The position numbers and the translations under genes were made by a program. Under the pieces are notes generated by a model. The model saw only the letters and a list, made by a program, of their open reading frames with translations, was not told where the DNA came from and did no database searches. DNA of 64,000 nucleotides, taken from contig CP007053.1 in NCBI GenBank assembly GCA_000242935.3, positions 1,178,001 to 1,242,000 of the forward strand, in the 5' to 3' direction. The stretch comes from Opitutaceae bacterium TAV5. Its GTDB lineage: Bacteria > Verrucomicrobiota > Verrucomicrobiia > Opitutales > Opitutaceae. Shown piece after piece: positions 27,908 to 36,471 of this stretch. Each line of letters starts with the position of its first letter. The first letter of the stretch is position 1.

Positions 27908-29401
27908 ATGAAACCCGTCACACGACAAACCCGATTCCGTTCCCGTCACCTTTCTGCGGTCGCCACGGCCGCCGCCGCGCTCTCGCTCCTCGCCGCCGCT
28001 CCGGGCGCGCACGCCGCCGGCACGGCCCTCACCGTTTACAACCAGGGCTTCGCCGTGGTCCGCGAGACCCTTCCGCTCGACCTGAAAAAAGGCATCACCG
28101 ACGTCTCCTTCCCCGACGCCACGCTTCTGCTCGAACCCGATTCCGTCGTCCTGCGCGACTCCGCCGGCAAGGTTCCCTTCAGCGTTCTCGAACAGAGCTA
28201 CCGCGCCGAAACCGCCTCGACCGGGCTCATGCTTTCGTTCTTCGAAGGCAAGGAGCTCGATTTCATCGTCCGCGACCAGAACGCCAAGGAATACACCGTG
28301 CGCGGCAAGGTCATCCGCAGCGGCTACACGCCCGGCGGCGGGGGTCGGCAGGAAAGCCCCATCATCGAGACCGACGGCAAGCTCCGCTTCTCCCTCCCCG
28401 GCGAGCCCGTCTTCCCGACTCTCGCCGACGACGCCCTCCTGCGCCCCACGCTCGGCTGGAAAATCGACTCGCCCGACGCCGCCCGGGTCGACGCCGAACT
28501 CGGCTACGTCACCGGCGGCTTCTCCTGGCAGGCCTCCTACAACCTCATCGCCCCCGAAAAAGGCGACACGCTCGACATCGTCGCCTGGGTGACGATCAAC
28601 AACAACTCCGGCAAAACCTTCACCGACACCGCCGTCAAGCTCCTCGCCGGCGACGTCAACAAGATCCAGCCCGAACGCGCCGACACCCGGATGTTCAAAG
28701 GCGCGGTCATGGACATGGCGATGGCCGCCGCTCCGCAGGTCACCGAAAAATCCTTCGACGAGTTCCACCTCTACTCGCTCGCCCGCCCCGTCACGCTCCG
28801 CAACCAGGAGACCAAGCAGGTCGAACTCTTCCGCGCCACCGGCGTCGTCGCGCCCGCGTTCTACGTCTACAACGGCACCGCCGGCATCGGCCTCGTCAAC
28901 AGCGGCGCCAGCCCCGCCAACTACGGCCCGCAATCCAACAAAAAGGTCAACGTTTACCGCGAGTTCAAGAACACGAAGGAAAACAACCTCGGCCTGCCCT
29001 TCCCCAAGGGACGCGTGCGCTTCTACCGCCAGGATGATGCCGATGGCCGCATCGAGTTCACCGGCGAGAACACCCTCGACCACACCGCCAGCGGCGAGAC
29101 GGTGAAAATCTACACCGGCGACGCCTTCGACATCGTCGGCGAGCGCAAGCAGACCGACTTCACCCTCTCCAGCCGGCAGGATTCGGCCGAAGAGGCCTTC
29201 GAGATCAAAATCCGCAACCGCAAGAAAGAGCCTGTCGAGGTGCGCATCACCGAAACCCTCTACCGCGGAGTCAACTGGCAGATCATCGCGAAGAGCGACG
29301 AGTTCGACAAAAAGGACGCCCGCAACATCGAGTTCCGCGTGACCGTCCAGCCCGACGAGGAAAAGATCGTCACCTACCGGGTGAAGTACGACTGGAAGTG
29401 A
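27908..29401 (+). CDS. Secreted DUF4139 domain protein
   Basis: A 497-residue exported protein with a signal peptide to about residue 37 (PGAHAAG). The mature part begins LTVYNQGFAVVRETLPLDL and contains GWKIDSPDAARVDAELGYVTGG-like and SWQASYNLIAPEKGDTLDI strings typical of the DUF4139 mucoidy-inhibitor-like group. It ends with a beta-rich region near EEKIVTYRVKYDW. Family members are envelope proteins of unknown molecular function. The start at 27908 is preferred to a GTG/ATG three codons earlier. It follows rarA by 58 bp. Confidence 0.85.
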   Translation: MKPVTRQTRFRSRHLSAVATAAAALSLLAAAPGAHAAGTALTVYNQGFAVVRETLPLDLKKGITDVSFPDATLLLEPDSVVLRDSAGKVPFSVLEQSYRAETASTGLMLSFFEGKELDFIVRDQNAKEYTVRGKVIRSGYTPGGGGRQESPIIETDGKLRFSLPGEPVFPTLADDALLRPTLGWKIDSPDAARVDAELGYVTGGFSWQASYNLIAPEKGDTLDIVAWVTINNNSGKTFTDTAVKLLAGDVNKIQPERADTRMFKGAVMDMAMAAAPQVTEKSFDEFHLYSLARPVTLRNQETKQVELFRATGVVAPAFYVYNGTAGIGLVNSGASPANYGPQSNKKVNVYREFKNTKENNLGLPFPKGRVRFYRQDDADGRIEFTGENTLDHTASGETVKIYTGDAFDIVGERKQTDFTLSSRQDSAEEAFEIKIRNRKKEPVEVRITETLYRGVNWQIIAKSDEFDKKDARNIEFRVTVQPDEEKIVTYRVKYDWK

Positions 29402-29433
29402 CCGGTGGCACCGGGGGAGCCTGGCCTGCCCGC

Positions 29434-30459
29434 TCAGGCTCCTCGCAGCGCCGCCAGCAGCGCACAAAAATCCTCCGGCAGCGGCGCGCGCAGCAACAGC
29501 TCCGCTCCCGTCACCGGGTGCCGGAAACGGATGTGCTCCGCGTGCAGCATCACGCGCTGCGGATGCGCCGCGCCCGCCACCGCCTCCAGCCCCGGATCGG
29601 GTTTCCAGCCGTAGGTCGGATCGCCGAGCAGCACATGCCCGAGCGATTTCATGTGCACACGGATCTGGTGCGTGCGCCCCGTGTGGATATGACACCGCAC
29701 CAGCGCCGCCAACGGCGGAAACGCCTCCTCCACTTTCCAGTCCGTGCGCGACGGGCGCCCGCCCTCGCCGGTCGTCATCCGGTGGCGATGCACCGGATGG
29801 CGCGCGATCGCCCGGTCCACCGTGCCGCTCGCCAGTCGCGGCACCCCGGAAACGAGCGCGAGATATTCCTTGTGCAGGTGCCGGCCGGCGAACTGCTCCG
29901 CCAGCCCGCGATGGGCCGCATCGGTCTTCGCCACCACAATCACCCCGGTCGTTTCCCGGTCGAGCCGGTGCACGATCCCCGGCCGCTCCACGCCCCCCAC
30001 TCCGCTCAGTCCGCCGCCACCGCCCTCGGTCGCCTGGCGCGCACAGTGCCCGAGCAACGCATGCACCAGCGTGTCCTCGCCCGTGCCCGACCCCGGATGC
30101 ACGACCATGCCGGAGGGCTTGTTCACCGCGAGGAGGTGCTCGTCCTCGTACAGGATATCGAGCGGGATGTCCGCCGGACGCAATTCCGACGGACGGGTTT
30201 CCGGATGCGAAAAAGCCAGCACATCCCCGGCGCGCACCTCGTCCTTTTTGTCCAACACCCTGGCGCCGCCGCTGCCCGCGACGCGGCGCACCAGGCCGGC
30301 ATCGAACGCCCGCTGCCACGCCACGCGGCTGTGTTCGGGAAACGCCGCCGCGAGAAACTTGTCCGCCCGTTCGCGGCGCACCGTTTCCGGCACGGTGCAC
30401 GTTTCCTCGCCGAGGCCGGCGGCATGGGTGGCAGGGTTGTGATCGGAAGTGCGGGACAT
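29434..30459 (-). CDS. RluA/RluD-family rRNA pseudouridine synthase
   Basis: A 341-residue enzyme that isomerises uridine in rRNA or tRNA. An N-terminal S4 RNA-binding domain (about residues 30-90) is followed by the catalytic domain, with NKPSGMVVHPG and the RluA signature HRLDRETTG (catalytic Asp167). Downstream motifs include GRTHQIRVHMKSLGHVLLGDPTYG. The domain order matches RluD. A Gly-rich loop of about 15 residues precedes the signature, an unusual insertion. ATG 30457-30459 is chosen since upstream codons are repeat-like. It is convergent with the DUF4139 gene. Confidence 0.93.
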   Translation of the reverse strand: MSRTSDHNPATHAAGLGEETCTVPETVRRERADKFLAAAFPEHSRVAWQRAFDAGLVRRVAGSGGARVLDKKDEVRAGDVLAFSHPETRPSELRPADIPLDILYEDEHLLAVNKPSGMVVHPGSGTGEDTLVHALLGHCARQATEGGGGGLSGVGGVERPGIVHRLDRETTGVIVVAKTDAAHRGLAEQFAGRHLHKEYLALVSGVPRLASGTVDRAIARHPVHRHRMTTGEGGRPSRTDWKVEEAFPPLAALVRCHIHTGRTHQIRVHMKSLGHVLLGDPTYGWKPDPGLEAVAGAAHPQRVMLHAEHIRFRHPVTGAELLLRAPLPEDFCALLAALRGA

Positions 30460-30549
30460 GCGGTACAGCCGCCCACCCTGGCCGCCCGAAGCGCCGGGTT
30501 CCAGCCCGGCTTTTGGCAAACCACTTTCCTTGCGAAAAGACCGGGGAAA

Positions 30550-30669
30550 GAATGGCCACAAAAAACACGAAAAAACACGCCGCGCATGGAACTCTCCATC
30601 GCGCTTATAAGCGCACGGAAGACTCTCGCCGGGCGGAAAGGAATTTTGTGTTTTTTGTGGCCATTCTTC
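30550..30669. repeat. Family K inverted pair (AT-rich, cttttgtggcc type)
   Basis: GAATGGCCACAAAAAACACG (30550-30569) and its inverse, ending GGCCATTC, at about 30646-30669 flank about 75 bp. It lies between the leftward pseudouridine synthase start and the 3' end of the araC-type gene. No coding function. Confidence 0.7.
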
Positions 30670-30694
30670 CGTTCTGGCCCACCCGATCCGCCTG

Positions 30695-31636
30695 TTATCC
30701 TTCCGGTTGCCCCCCGCGTTCCCGCCGCCATGCTCGCGGCGACTGGCCGAAGACGCGCCGGAACCAGTTGGAAAAATGCGAGGCGCTCCCGAATCCCAGC
30801 TCCCAGGCGACCTGCTTCAGGCTCACGTCGCTATGCCCCACGCGGTACCTGGCCTCGCGGCGCCGGTAGTGCTCCCGCAGCCTCCGCGGCGTCGTGCCGA
30901 GTTCGCGCACGAAAAGCTGTTCGAGATGCCCGGGGCTCAGCCCGACTTCCTTTGCCAGCCGTGCTTCCGGATACCTTTCGTGCAGCGGCGCCTCCGTCAG
31001 CCGCTCCAGCGCCCGCGCCACTTTCGGATGTCCCCGCCGCCTCCCCCCCGCCCTCTCCTCTTCCGGGCTCATGCCCGCCGCCCGCCGCACCTCCATGCAC
31101 ACCGCCGCCCACTCCAGCGCCCGCGCCCCGATCCGCGCCGCCTCCGCAGGCGGCATGGTGCGATGGGCCAGCCCGGCCATCGCCGTCGGCGCATGGGCTT
31201 CCACAAGGCCGATCAACGCCCGCGCCGCCCGCTCCAGTTCGGGATGCCGCGCCGCCTTCACGACAAACGGCGCATGACGCCACACCGCCTCTCCGTCCGC
31301 CGGCACGCGCAAACTGACCGACACCAGCTCCGCCGCCGGGCTGAAATCGTGTTTCTGGAACCGCCCGCAAAAAAACACCCACGCGCCCCGCCGCACGACC
31401 AGCGCCGTGTCGTCGGAAACGAGCCTCACCTGCCCCCGCGTGATCAGCCAGGCCGTCATGCGCTGCGTGCGCATCTCCAGGGAATGCCGCACCTGCGCAT
31501 CCACCCGCCCCGCATAGGCCCAGATCAGCGTCGGCAACAACGCCTGCCATTCCCGGAACGGACGCTCCCCCGCGCCCGCGGCGAGCGCGCGGCCGAAAAC
31601 ACGATCCGGAGCCTGGACAAGCGCGGGGGCTTTCAT
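30695..31636 (-). CDS. AraC-family transcriptional regulator
   Basis: A 313-residue regulator with an N-terminal cupin-like sensor region (about residues 40-200) and a C-terminal pair of helix-turn-helix motifs (about 215-305). The second HTH holds the family signature SLKQVAWELGFGSASHFSNW followed by RRVFGQSPRAWRRE. AraC proteins bind direct-repeat half-sites and usually activate transcription in response to a small ligand. It is divergent from the FAD-dependent oxidoreductase gene with 133 bp between the starts. Two TGCAAC direct repeats 21 bp apart lie in that space, so it probably controls its neighbour. Ligand unknown. Confidence 0.92.
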   Translation of the reverse strand: MKAPALVQAPDRVFGRALAAGAGERPFREWQALLPTLIWAYAGRVDAQVRHSLEMRTQRMTAWLITRGQVRLVSDDTALVVRRGAWVFFCGRFQKHDFSPAAELVSVSLRVPADGEAVWRHAPFVVKAARHPELERAARALIGLVEAHAPTAMAGLAHRTMPPAEAARIGARALEWAAVCMEVRRAAGMSPEEERAGGRRRGHPKVARALERLTEAPLHERYPEARLAKEVGLSPGHLEQLFVRELGTTPRRLREHYRRREARYRVGHSDVSLKQVAWELGFGSASHFSNWFRRVFGQSPRAWRRERGGQPEG

Positions 31637-31651
31637 CGTACCGGTGATTTT

Positions 31652-31678
31652 TGCAACTTTTTATAAAACTTCTGCAAC
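31652..31678. promoter_or_regulatory. TGCAAC direct repeats, candidate AraC-type sites
   Basis: Two TGCAAC units, at 31652-31657 and 31673-31678, are in the same orientation and 21 bp apart, about two helical turns. A TATAAA lies between them. Spaced direct repeats suit an AraC-type protein. The site is shared by the divergent araC-type and oxidoreductase genes. Confidence 0.45.
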
Positions 31679-31769
31679 ACTGTTTCCTGCCCGGCGCCTC
31701 CGTTTTCCGGCAGGATGGGCGGACCACTCTTTTCCGTCCGCCTCCACGCCCGCACTCATCCTTGTCACC

Positions 31770-33080
31770 ATGAAAACCACCGCCGCATCCGCCCCCTTCA
31801 CCGAACCTGCCCGCGAATTGCCCGTCCTCGACGAGGCCGATGTCCTCGTCCTCGGAGCCGGCCCCGGCGGCGTGGCCGCCGCCGTCGCCGCGGCCCGCAA
31901 CGGCGCCCGCGTCATCCTCGTGGAGCGTTTCGGCACCTTCGGCGGCACCTGGACCAGCGGTCACCTCGGCGCGATCATGCCTTTCCCGTACGTGCGCGGG
32001 CTCTTCGCCGAGATTTCCGACCGCCTCCGCACCGAGGCCGCCTGGTTGTCATCGAAAGACGAATACGGATCCGGCGCCACCTACGACATCGAGACCGCCA
32101 AGATCATCCTCGACCGCCTCGTCGTCGAAGCCGGCGTCCGCCCGTATTTCTTCGCCCAGGTCACCGGCGTGTTTCGCGAAGGCAATCGCGTGCGCGGCGT
32201 CGCCATCGAGTCGAAGGAAGGCCGCCACGCGCTCGCCGGCCGGTTCGTGATCGACGCCACCGGCGACGGCGATGTCAGCGTGCTCGCCGGCGTCCCCTCC
32301 TCGCAAGGCCGCGACAGCGATCACGGCTGCCAGCCGATGACGATGATCTTCACGATGGATGGCGCCGACGATGCCCGTGCAAGCGCGTACAAGAAAGAAG
32401 ATCCCTCCTTCGCCCGCGCCTGGCGCGCCGCCAAGGCGCGCGGCGAGATCACCGTGCCGCGCGAGGATGTGCTCCCCTTCAACATGCCGCGCCCCGGCCA
32501 GTGGAGCTTCAACGTCACCCGCATCATCAACCGCGACCCGACAAAACTCCTCGACGTCACCGAAGCCATGCTCGAAGGCCGCCGCCAGGTGGCCGAGGTG
32601 GTGGCGTTCCTCCGCAAACACGTCCCCGGCTATGAAAACGCGTACCTCTCCGGCATGGCGCCGCACATCGGCGTGCGCGAATCGCGCCGGATCAAATGCG
32701 ACTACACGATCACCGCCGACGACGTCATCAAGGTCCCGGAATTCGACGACTGCATCGCGCGCGGCAACTGGTTTATCGACATCCACAACCCCTCCGGCGA
32801 AGGCACCGAGCGCATCCACCCGCCAGCCGGCAGGTGGTACGAAATCCCCTACCGCAGCATCCGGGCGCAGGGCGTGGACAACCTCCTGGTCGCCTCGCGC
32901 TGCATCGACAGCACGCACGAGGCGCACGCGGCCATCCGCATCACGCCGCAAGTCGTGGCCATCGGCCAGGGCGCGGGCACGGCGGCGGCGCTCTGCGTCC
33001 GGGAAGATCTCGCCAGCACCCGCGCGCTCGACCCGGCCGGGCTGCGCCGGACGCTTCGCGAGCAGGGCGCGTTTGTGTAG
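31770..33080 (+). CDS. FAD-dependent oxidoreductase (FAD_oxidored type)
   Basis: A 436-residue flavoprotein. The N-terminal Rossmann motif is VLVLGAGPGGVAAAVAAA, with the second glycine-rich element VERFGTFGGTWTSG. VIDATGDGDVSVLAG, the conserved ATGDGD motif of this group, follows near the middle. The C-terminal half has IPYRSIRAQGVDNLLVASR and AIGQGAGTAAALC, typical of PF12831 FAD_oxidored proteins, which are frequent in carbohydrate-degrading Verrucomicrobiota. No signal peptide is seen. The substrate is unknown. The start at 31770 (MKTTAASAPFTEP) follows an A-rich leader. The divergent AraC regulator likely controls it. Confidence 0.88.
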   Translation: MKTTAASAPFTEPARELPVLDEADVLVLGAGPGGVAAAVAAARNGARVILVERFGTFGGTWTSGHLGAIMPFPYVRGLFAEISDRLRTEAAWLSSKDEYGSGATYDIETAKIILDRLVVEAGVRPYFFAQVTGVFREGNRVRGVAIESKEGRHALAGRFVIDATGDGDVSVLAGVPSSQGRDSDHGCQPMTMIFTMDGADDARASAYKKEDPSFARAWRAAKARGEITVPREDVLPFNMPRPGQWSFNVTRIINRDPTKLLDVTEAMLEGRRQVAEVVAFLRKHVPGYENAYLSGMAPHIGVRESRRIKCDYTITADDVIKVPEFDDCIARGNWFIDIHNPSGEGTERIHPPAGRWYEIPYRSIRAQGVDNLLVASRCIDSTHEAHAAIRITPQVVAIGQGAGTAAALCVREDLASTRALDPAGLRRTLREQGAFV

Positions 33081-33143
33081 GCGGGAAAAACAGGCCGCAG
33101 GCGTCCGCCGCCCGCTCGCGGAGACGGCAAAGGGTGTCGTCCC

Positions 33144-33341
33144 CTACTTTGCCTTGTCCTCTTCCTCCCGGCTGTTCTCCTCCGGCGCAGGGATCAGGCG
33201 TCGCTCTGCCTCGGCGGCAAATTCGGCGCGGCGGCCCGGCGGGCTGCCGGCCTCCTTCCAGAGAGCCGTGGCGAGTTCGTTGATGCGGCTGAGCCGCTCG
33301 TAAGGTGACGTGCGAATGCAGGCAATGAGATCAGCAGTCAT
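33144..33341 (-). CDS. Small DUF2934-like protein
   Basis: A 65-residue soluble protein. The core RINELATALWKEAGSPPGRR resembles the DUF2934 pattern (a helix, then WxxxGxPxG, then a helix with Glu/Arg). No function is known for this family. A strong Shine-Dalgarno sequence, AGGAGGT, lies 4 nt before the ATG, which is exceptional in this window and supports the start and real expression. Confidence 0.7.
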   Translation of the reverse strand: MTADLIACIRTSPYERLSRINELATALWKEAGSPPGRRAEFAAEAERRLIPAPEENSREEEDKAK

Positions 33342-33345
33342 GACA

Positions 33346-33353
33346 ACCTCCTT
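33346..33353 (-). promoter_or_regulatory. Strong ribosome binding site for the DUF2934-like gene
   Basis: On the minus strand the sequence before the start codon reads AAAGGAGGTTGTC then ATG, an almost perfect Shine-Dalgarno site. Most genes here have none that is recognisable, so this gene stands out. Confidence 0.7.
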
Positions 33354-33934
33354 TCCTGGTGTGGCTGGATGTGTGTGGTTATTTTATGCTTCACGGTTGG
33401 CGGCCAGACGAGGGCCGCACCGGAACTGAAACATAAATCGTGCCAAACTCCCTCAAGGGAGTCCTGTATCGGTATCGTGGTAGTTCTCACTATGATACAC
33501 ATGTCGCGCCTCAATGCAACTGCCGCCGGCAATTTGCTACGCCCCGTCCCGTGCAGCCTCACGGCGCTCGCCCGGCGGCGTCCTCGCCGCCGCTCCGACA
33601 AGCCGAAGCACGCTTCGGGGTACCAGGTCCAAGGGATTGAAAGGGCGCCGGTATCTCTCCCGCCCCGGCGACGCCAAAATGTCACGCAGGATTTGCATCC
33701 AGACACGAATTGGGCTCTGTTAAAGGCAGTTCCAGATATACTGCCAGGCCTCTCCCGAGGTGAATCGAAGCCCGTTCCGGCCTTCCTGCCTTGTTTTTCG
33801 CAGGCAGGGTTTGCCCGTTAGCAAAACGCGGTCCGAACCGCGCCGCCGGCCATCCGGCTGCATTCACCTCCCTTTTCGGGCGAGTGCCTTTTCAACCCTG
33901 CGTCCCGCCAACATCAACCCCCTCCGGTCGTCTC
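33354..33934. other. Intergenic region with no supported gene
   Basis: About 580 bp hold no convincing gene. Open frames of 60-150 codons exist on both strands but lack family features or consistent start context. A short hairpin CCGAAGC/GCTTCGG at about 33603-33618 resembles the stem of the glyS terminator. The left end must contain the DUF2934 promoter; a CATAAAATA stretch near 33383-33391 on the minus strand is a possible -10. Confidence 0.4.
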
Positions 33935-34138
33935 ATGAACAAAGCTCTCTCCATCGCATTTCTCGTCGTCGGCATTGTCCTCCTCGTTCTCGGCTACAAT
34001 GCCTCGCAATCCGTCTCTTCCGGCATCTCGGAAGCCGTCCAGGGCGCCCCCTCCAACAAGGCGATCTGGCTGATCAGCCTCGGCGTCGTCGCCGCCCTCG
34101 TCGGCGGCTTCGGTCTCATCCCCCGCCGCCGCGGCTGA
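33935..34138 (+). CDS. Small DUF3185-type membrane protein
   Basis: A 67-residue protein with two hydrophobic helices (about residues 5-24 and 43-61) joined by a polar loop beginning YNASQSVSSGISEAVQGAP, and a basic C-terminal end. The pattern fits the DUF3185 family of small inner-membrane proteins of unknown function. It opens a run of four small membrane-associated genes on the plus strand. The ATG at 33935 is chosen because the preceding codons are not conserved-looking. Confidence 0.75.
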   Translation: MNKALSIAFLVVGIVLLVLGYNASQSVSSGISEAVQGAPSNKAIWLISLGVVAALVGGFGLIPRRRG

Positions 34139-34250
34139 CCTTTTCTCCCTGCGAACACCCGTCGCCGGATGTTCGCCGGCCGTTTTTGTATTCACTGGTC
34201 AGACACAAACTGTTTCACTCCGCACTGCCAACCCTCAACATCGCACTATC

Positions 34251-34574
34251 ATGCCAAAATCATCCAAATCCGCCCCCGATTCCGCCAGCACCGCCATCGA
34301 GGAGCTGCGCTCCCTGCTCGCCGAAGCCGAGTCTGCGCTGGGCTCCGCCGGCGACCAGGCCGACAGCAAGATCGCCCAACTCCGCGAACGCCTCCGCTCC
34401 GCCCTCGAAAACGCGAAACCCAAAATCGAGGAGTGGAAGGGGCGCGTGCGCGAACAGGCCGAACGCGCCGACGAATACGCGCACACGCACCCGTACTACA
34501 TCGCCGCCGCCGCCGCCCTTGTCGGCGTGGCCGCCGGCCTGCTCCTCGCCCGCGGCTGCAACGGCCGCCGGTAA
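34251..34574 (+). CDS. ElaB/YqjD/DUF883-family membrane-anchored protein
   Basis: A 107-residue protein with a long amphipathic, charged helix region (about residues 15-80) and a C-terminal membrane anchor (about 83-101) starting after HTHPYYIAAAAAL. In E. coli, ElaB and YqjD are stationary-phase inner-membrane proteins that bind ribosomes. The conserved HPYxxxxxA entry to the anchor helix is clear. The neighbouring holin-like gene matches YqjE, so the cluster parallels E. coli yqjD-yqjE-yqjK. Confidence 0.88.
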   Translation: MPKSSKSAPDSASTAIEELRSLLAEAESALGSAGDQADSKIAQLRERLRSALENAKPKIEEWKGRVREQAERADEYAHTHPYYIAAAAALVGVAAGLLLARGCNGRR

Positions 34575-34672
34575 GCGCCGGCAGCCTTTTCCCGTCCGCC
34601 CTCCGGAGCCGGCTCACGGCCGGACCGGCGGGCGGCTCTCTCTCCGCTCCCTCCCGGCCAGATACTGACACC

Positions 34673-35104
34673 ATGGATACGCCCTCACGCCGCTCCGGCT
34701 CCCCGCAGGAATCCGACTCCGGACCTCCGGTTTCGCCGCCGTCCTCGCGCTTCCGTGCGCGGACCGGCAGCAGTCTCGTCGCCCACGCTCTCGGCCACCG
34801 GGTCGAGCTGGCGGCGCTCGACGCCGAAGAGGCCCGGGCGGAATCGTGCCTCATCGCGTTGCAGGCCGGCCTCGGCCTCGGCGTCGCCTGCGTGGCCGGC
34901 CTGATGTTCAACTTCGTGCTCGTCGCCCTCGTCTGGGATTTGCCGGCGCGGGTCGCCTGGCTGGCCCTGTTTTTTGTTCTGGAGGCAGGGCTTGCCTTGC
35001 TCGTCCTCGGCCTCGCCTGGCGGCGGCTCCAGCGCTGGCGCCCGTTTGCCGGCTTCATCAAACAACTCAAGGCGGACTACGCCTGCTGGAACGATTCGCC
35101 ATGA
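34673..35104 (+). CDS. YqjE-like phage-holin-family membrane protein
   Basis: A 143-residue protein with a Pro/Ser-rich N-terminus, an amphipathic stretch (ALGHRVELAALDAEEARAE) and two hydrophobic helices (about residues 62-85 and 91-115). This is the layout of the Phage_holin_3_6/YqjE family. Despite the name, chromosomal members are not lytic holins; they lie beside ElaB/YqjD-type genes. Its stop overlaps the next start by 4 bp (ATGA). Confidence 0.75.
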   Translation: MDTPSRRSGSPQESDSGPPVSPPSSRFRARTGSSLVAHALGHRVELAALDAEEARAESCLIALQAGLGLGVACVAGLMFNFVLVALVWDLPARVAWLALFFVLEAGLALLVLGLAWRRLQRWRPFAGFIKQLKADYACWNDSP

Positions 35105-35352
35105 ACGGCTCCTCCTCCCGCTATCGTCCTGCCAGCGACAGCTTCAGCCGCGACGAACGCCGCCGGCTGCTCGAGCTGGCCTGCGAAATGGATCGGCTCG
35201 AATGGCGGCTGGCCCGCCAGCGCACCGATACCGGCAACCCGGTGTTCCGCGCCCTGGACGTCCTGCGTTTCGCCCAACCCTTCCTCCCCCGCTATCTCCG
35301 CTACGCCCTGGTCGGCTATTCGCTGGCCCGCAAGTGGTGGGGACGGCTCTGA
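35101..35352 (+). CDS. Small basic protein of the yqjDE-like cluster
   Basis: An 83-residue basic, Arg-rich protein (MNGSSSRYRPASDSFSRDE at the N-terminus) with no clear membrane helix except a mildly hydrophobic C-terminal stretch. It overlaps the YqjE-like gene by ATGA and is therefore probably translated with it. By position it corresponds to yqjK of E. coli, but I see no decisive sequence similarity. Confidence 0.6.
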   Translation: MNGSSSRYRPASDSFSRDERRRLLELACEMDRLEWRLARQRTDTGNPVFRALDVLRFAQPFLPRYLRYALVGYSLARKWWGRL

Positions 35353-35517
35353 CCGCCGGCGCGCCCGGCCAGTCCCTGCCGATCCGTCCGGCCCGATCGT
35401 AGACAGATTTCGCCCGTCCGGGCAGCCGATGGCAGTCCCGGTCGGGAAAAGCGGCATAAAGTCTCCTCCACTTTCCGCTTCCCGCCCCGCCCCTCTCGCC
35501 TCCACGCTGCTGCCGTC

Positions 35518-36471
35518 ATGTCCGCCGCCGCAGCCGCCACCGCCCGCTCACTTGTCCGACGCCTTTCCTGGGAAGAGCTCGATCCTGCCTTCCTTCGTCG
35601 CCTCGTCGCCATCGCCCGCGATGAAGATCTCGCCGGCCTCGGCCTCGCCGCCCTCCCGCCCCGCGGCCGCATCGGCGACCAGTCCACCGCCAGCCTCGCC
35701 GCCGCCCCGCGCACCGGCCGCGCCGATCTCGTCGCCCGCCAGGATCTCGTGACCTGCGGGCTGCCCCTCCTCCCGCTCATTCTCGCGGCTTACCACGGCG
35801 ACGGCCGCCGGACGCGCGCCACCGCCCGTCTCCGCGTGAGCGATGGCAAGGCGGTGAAAAAACACGGCGTCCTCGCCACGCTCGAAGGCGACCCGCGCGT
35901 GCTCCTCGCCGCCGAGCGTGTCATCCTCAATTTCCTGCAACGCCTCTCCGGCATCGCCACGCAGACCCGCCGCCATGTCGATGCGCTCGGCCGCCAGGCG
36001 CGTACCCGGCTTCTCGATACACGCAAGACCACGCCCGGCTACCGCATGCTCGAAAAATACGCCGTCGCCTGCGGTGGCGGCTGGAATCACCGCCTCGGCC
36101 TCTTCGACCGCGTGATGCTGAAGGACAACCACCTGGCGCTCCTCGGCTCCGGCGACGATCTCGCCGCCGCCGTCGCCCGCGCCAAAAAACGCGCCCCCGA
36201 ACTTCCCGTCGAAGTCGAGGTGGACCGCCTTGACCAGATCCCGCCCGTGCTCGCCGCCGGCGCCGACGTCATCCTGCTCGACAATTTCCCGCCCGCGCAA
36301 ATCCGCCGCGCCGTCGCCCTCATCGGCCGCCGCGCCTTCACCGAGGCCAGCGGAGGCATCACCCTGCGAACCCTGCCCCGCTACGCCGGGCTCGGCCTCA
36401 CCTTCATCTCCACTGGCGCGCTCGTTCACCAGAGCACCTGGATGGACATCGGGCTCGACTGGAAATCATGA
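35518..36471 (+). CDS. nadC: Nicotinate-nucleotide pyrophosphorylase (carboxylating)
   Basis: A 317-residue quinolinate phosphoribosyltransferase that makes nicotinate mononucleotide from quinolinate and PRPP in NAD synthesis. Diagnostic motifs are LQRLSGIATQTRRHV, DTRKTTPGYRMLEKYAV, GGGWNHRLGLFDRVMLKDNH and VEVEVDRLDQ. The N-terminal 15 residues are an Ala-rich extension. It overlaps birA by 4 bp, so the two vitamin-cofactor genes are cotranscribed. No nadA or nadB is present here. Confidence 0.95.
   Translation: MSAAAAATARSLVRRLSWEELDPAFLRRLVAIARDEDLAGLGLAALPPRGRIGDQSTASLAAAPRTGRADLVARQDLVTCGLPLLPLILAAYHGDGRRTRATARLRVSDGKAVKKHGVLATLEGDPRVLLAAERVILNFLQRLSGIATQTRRHVDALGRQARTRLLDTRKTTPGYRMLEKYAVACGGGWNHRLGLFDRVMLKDNHLALLGSGDDLAAAVARAKKRAPELPVEVEVDRLDQIPPVLAAGADVILLDNFPPAQIRRAVALIGRRAFTEASGGITLRTLPRYAGLGLTFISTGALVHQSTWMDIGLDWKS

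Noticed and set aside
33338-33706. 122-codon leftward frame upstream of the DUF2934-like gene
   Set aside because: Overlaps the strong ribosome binding site of the smaller gene and has no domain features.
34673-35104. Phage holin suggesting a prophage
   Set aside because: The holin-family label covers chromosomal YqjE-like proteins; no other phage genes are near.
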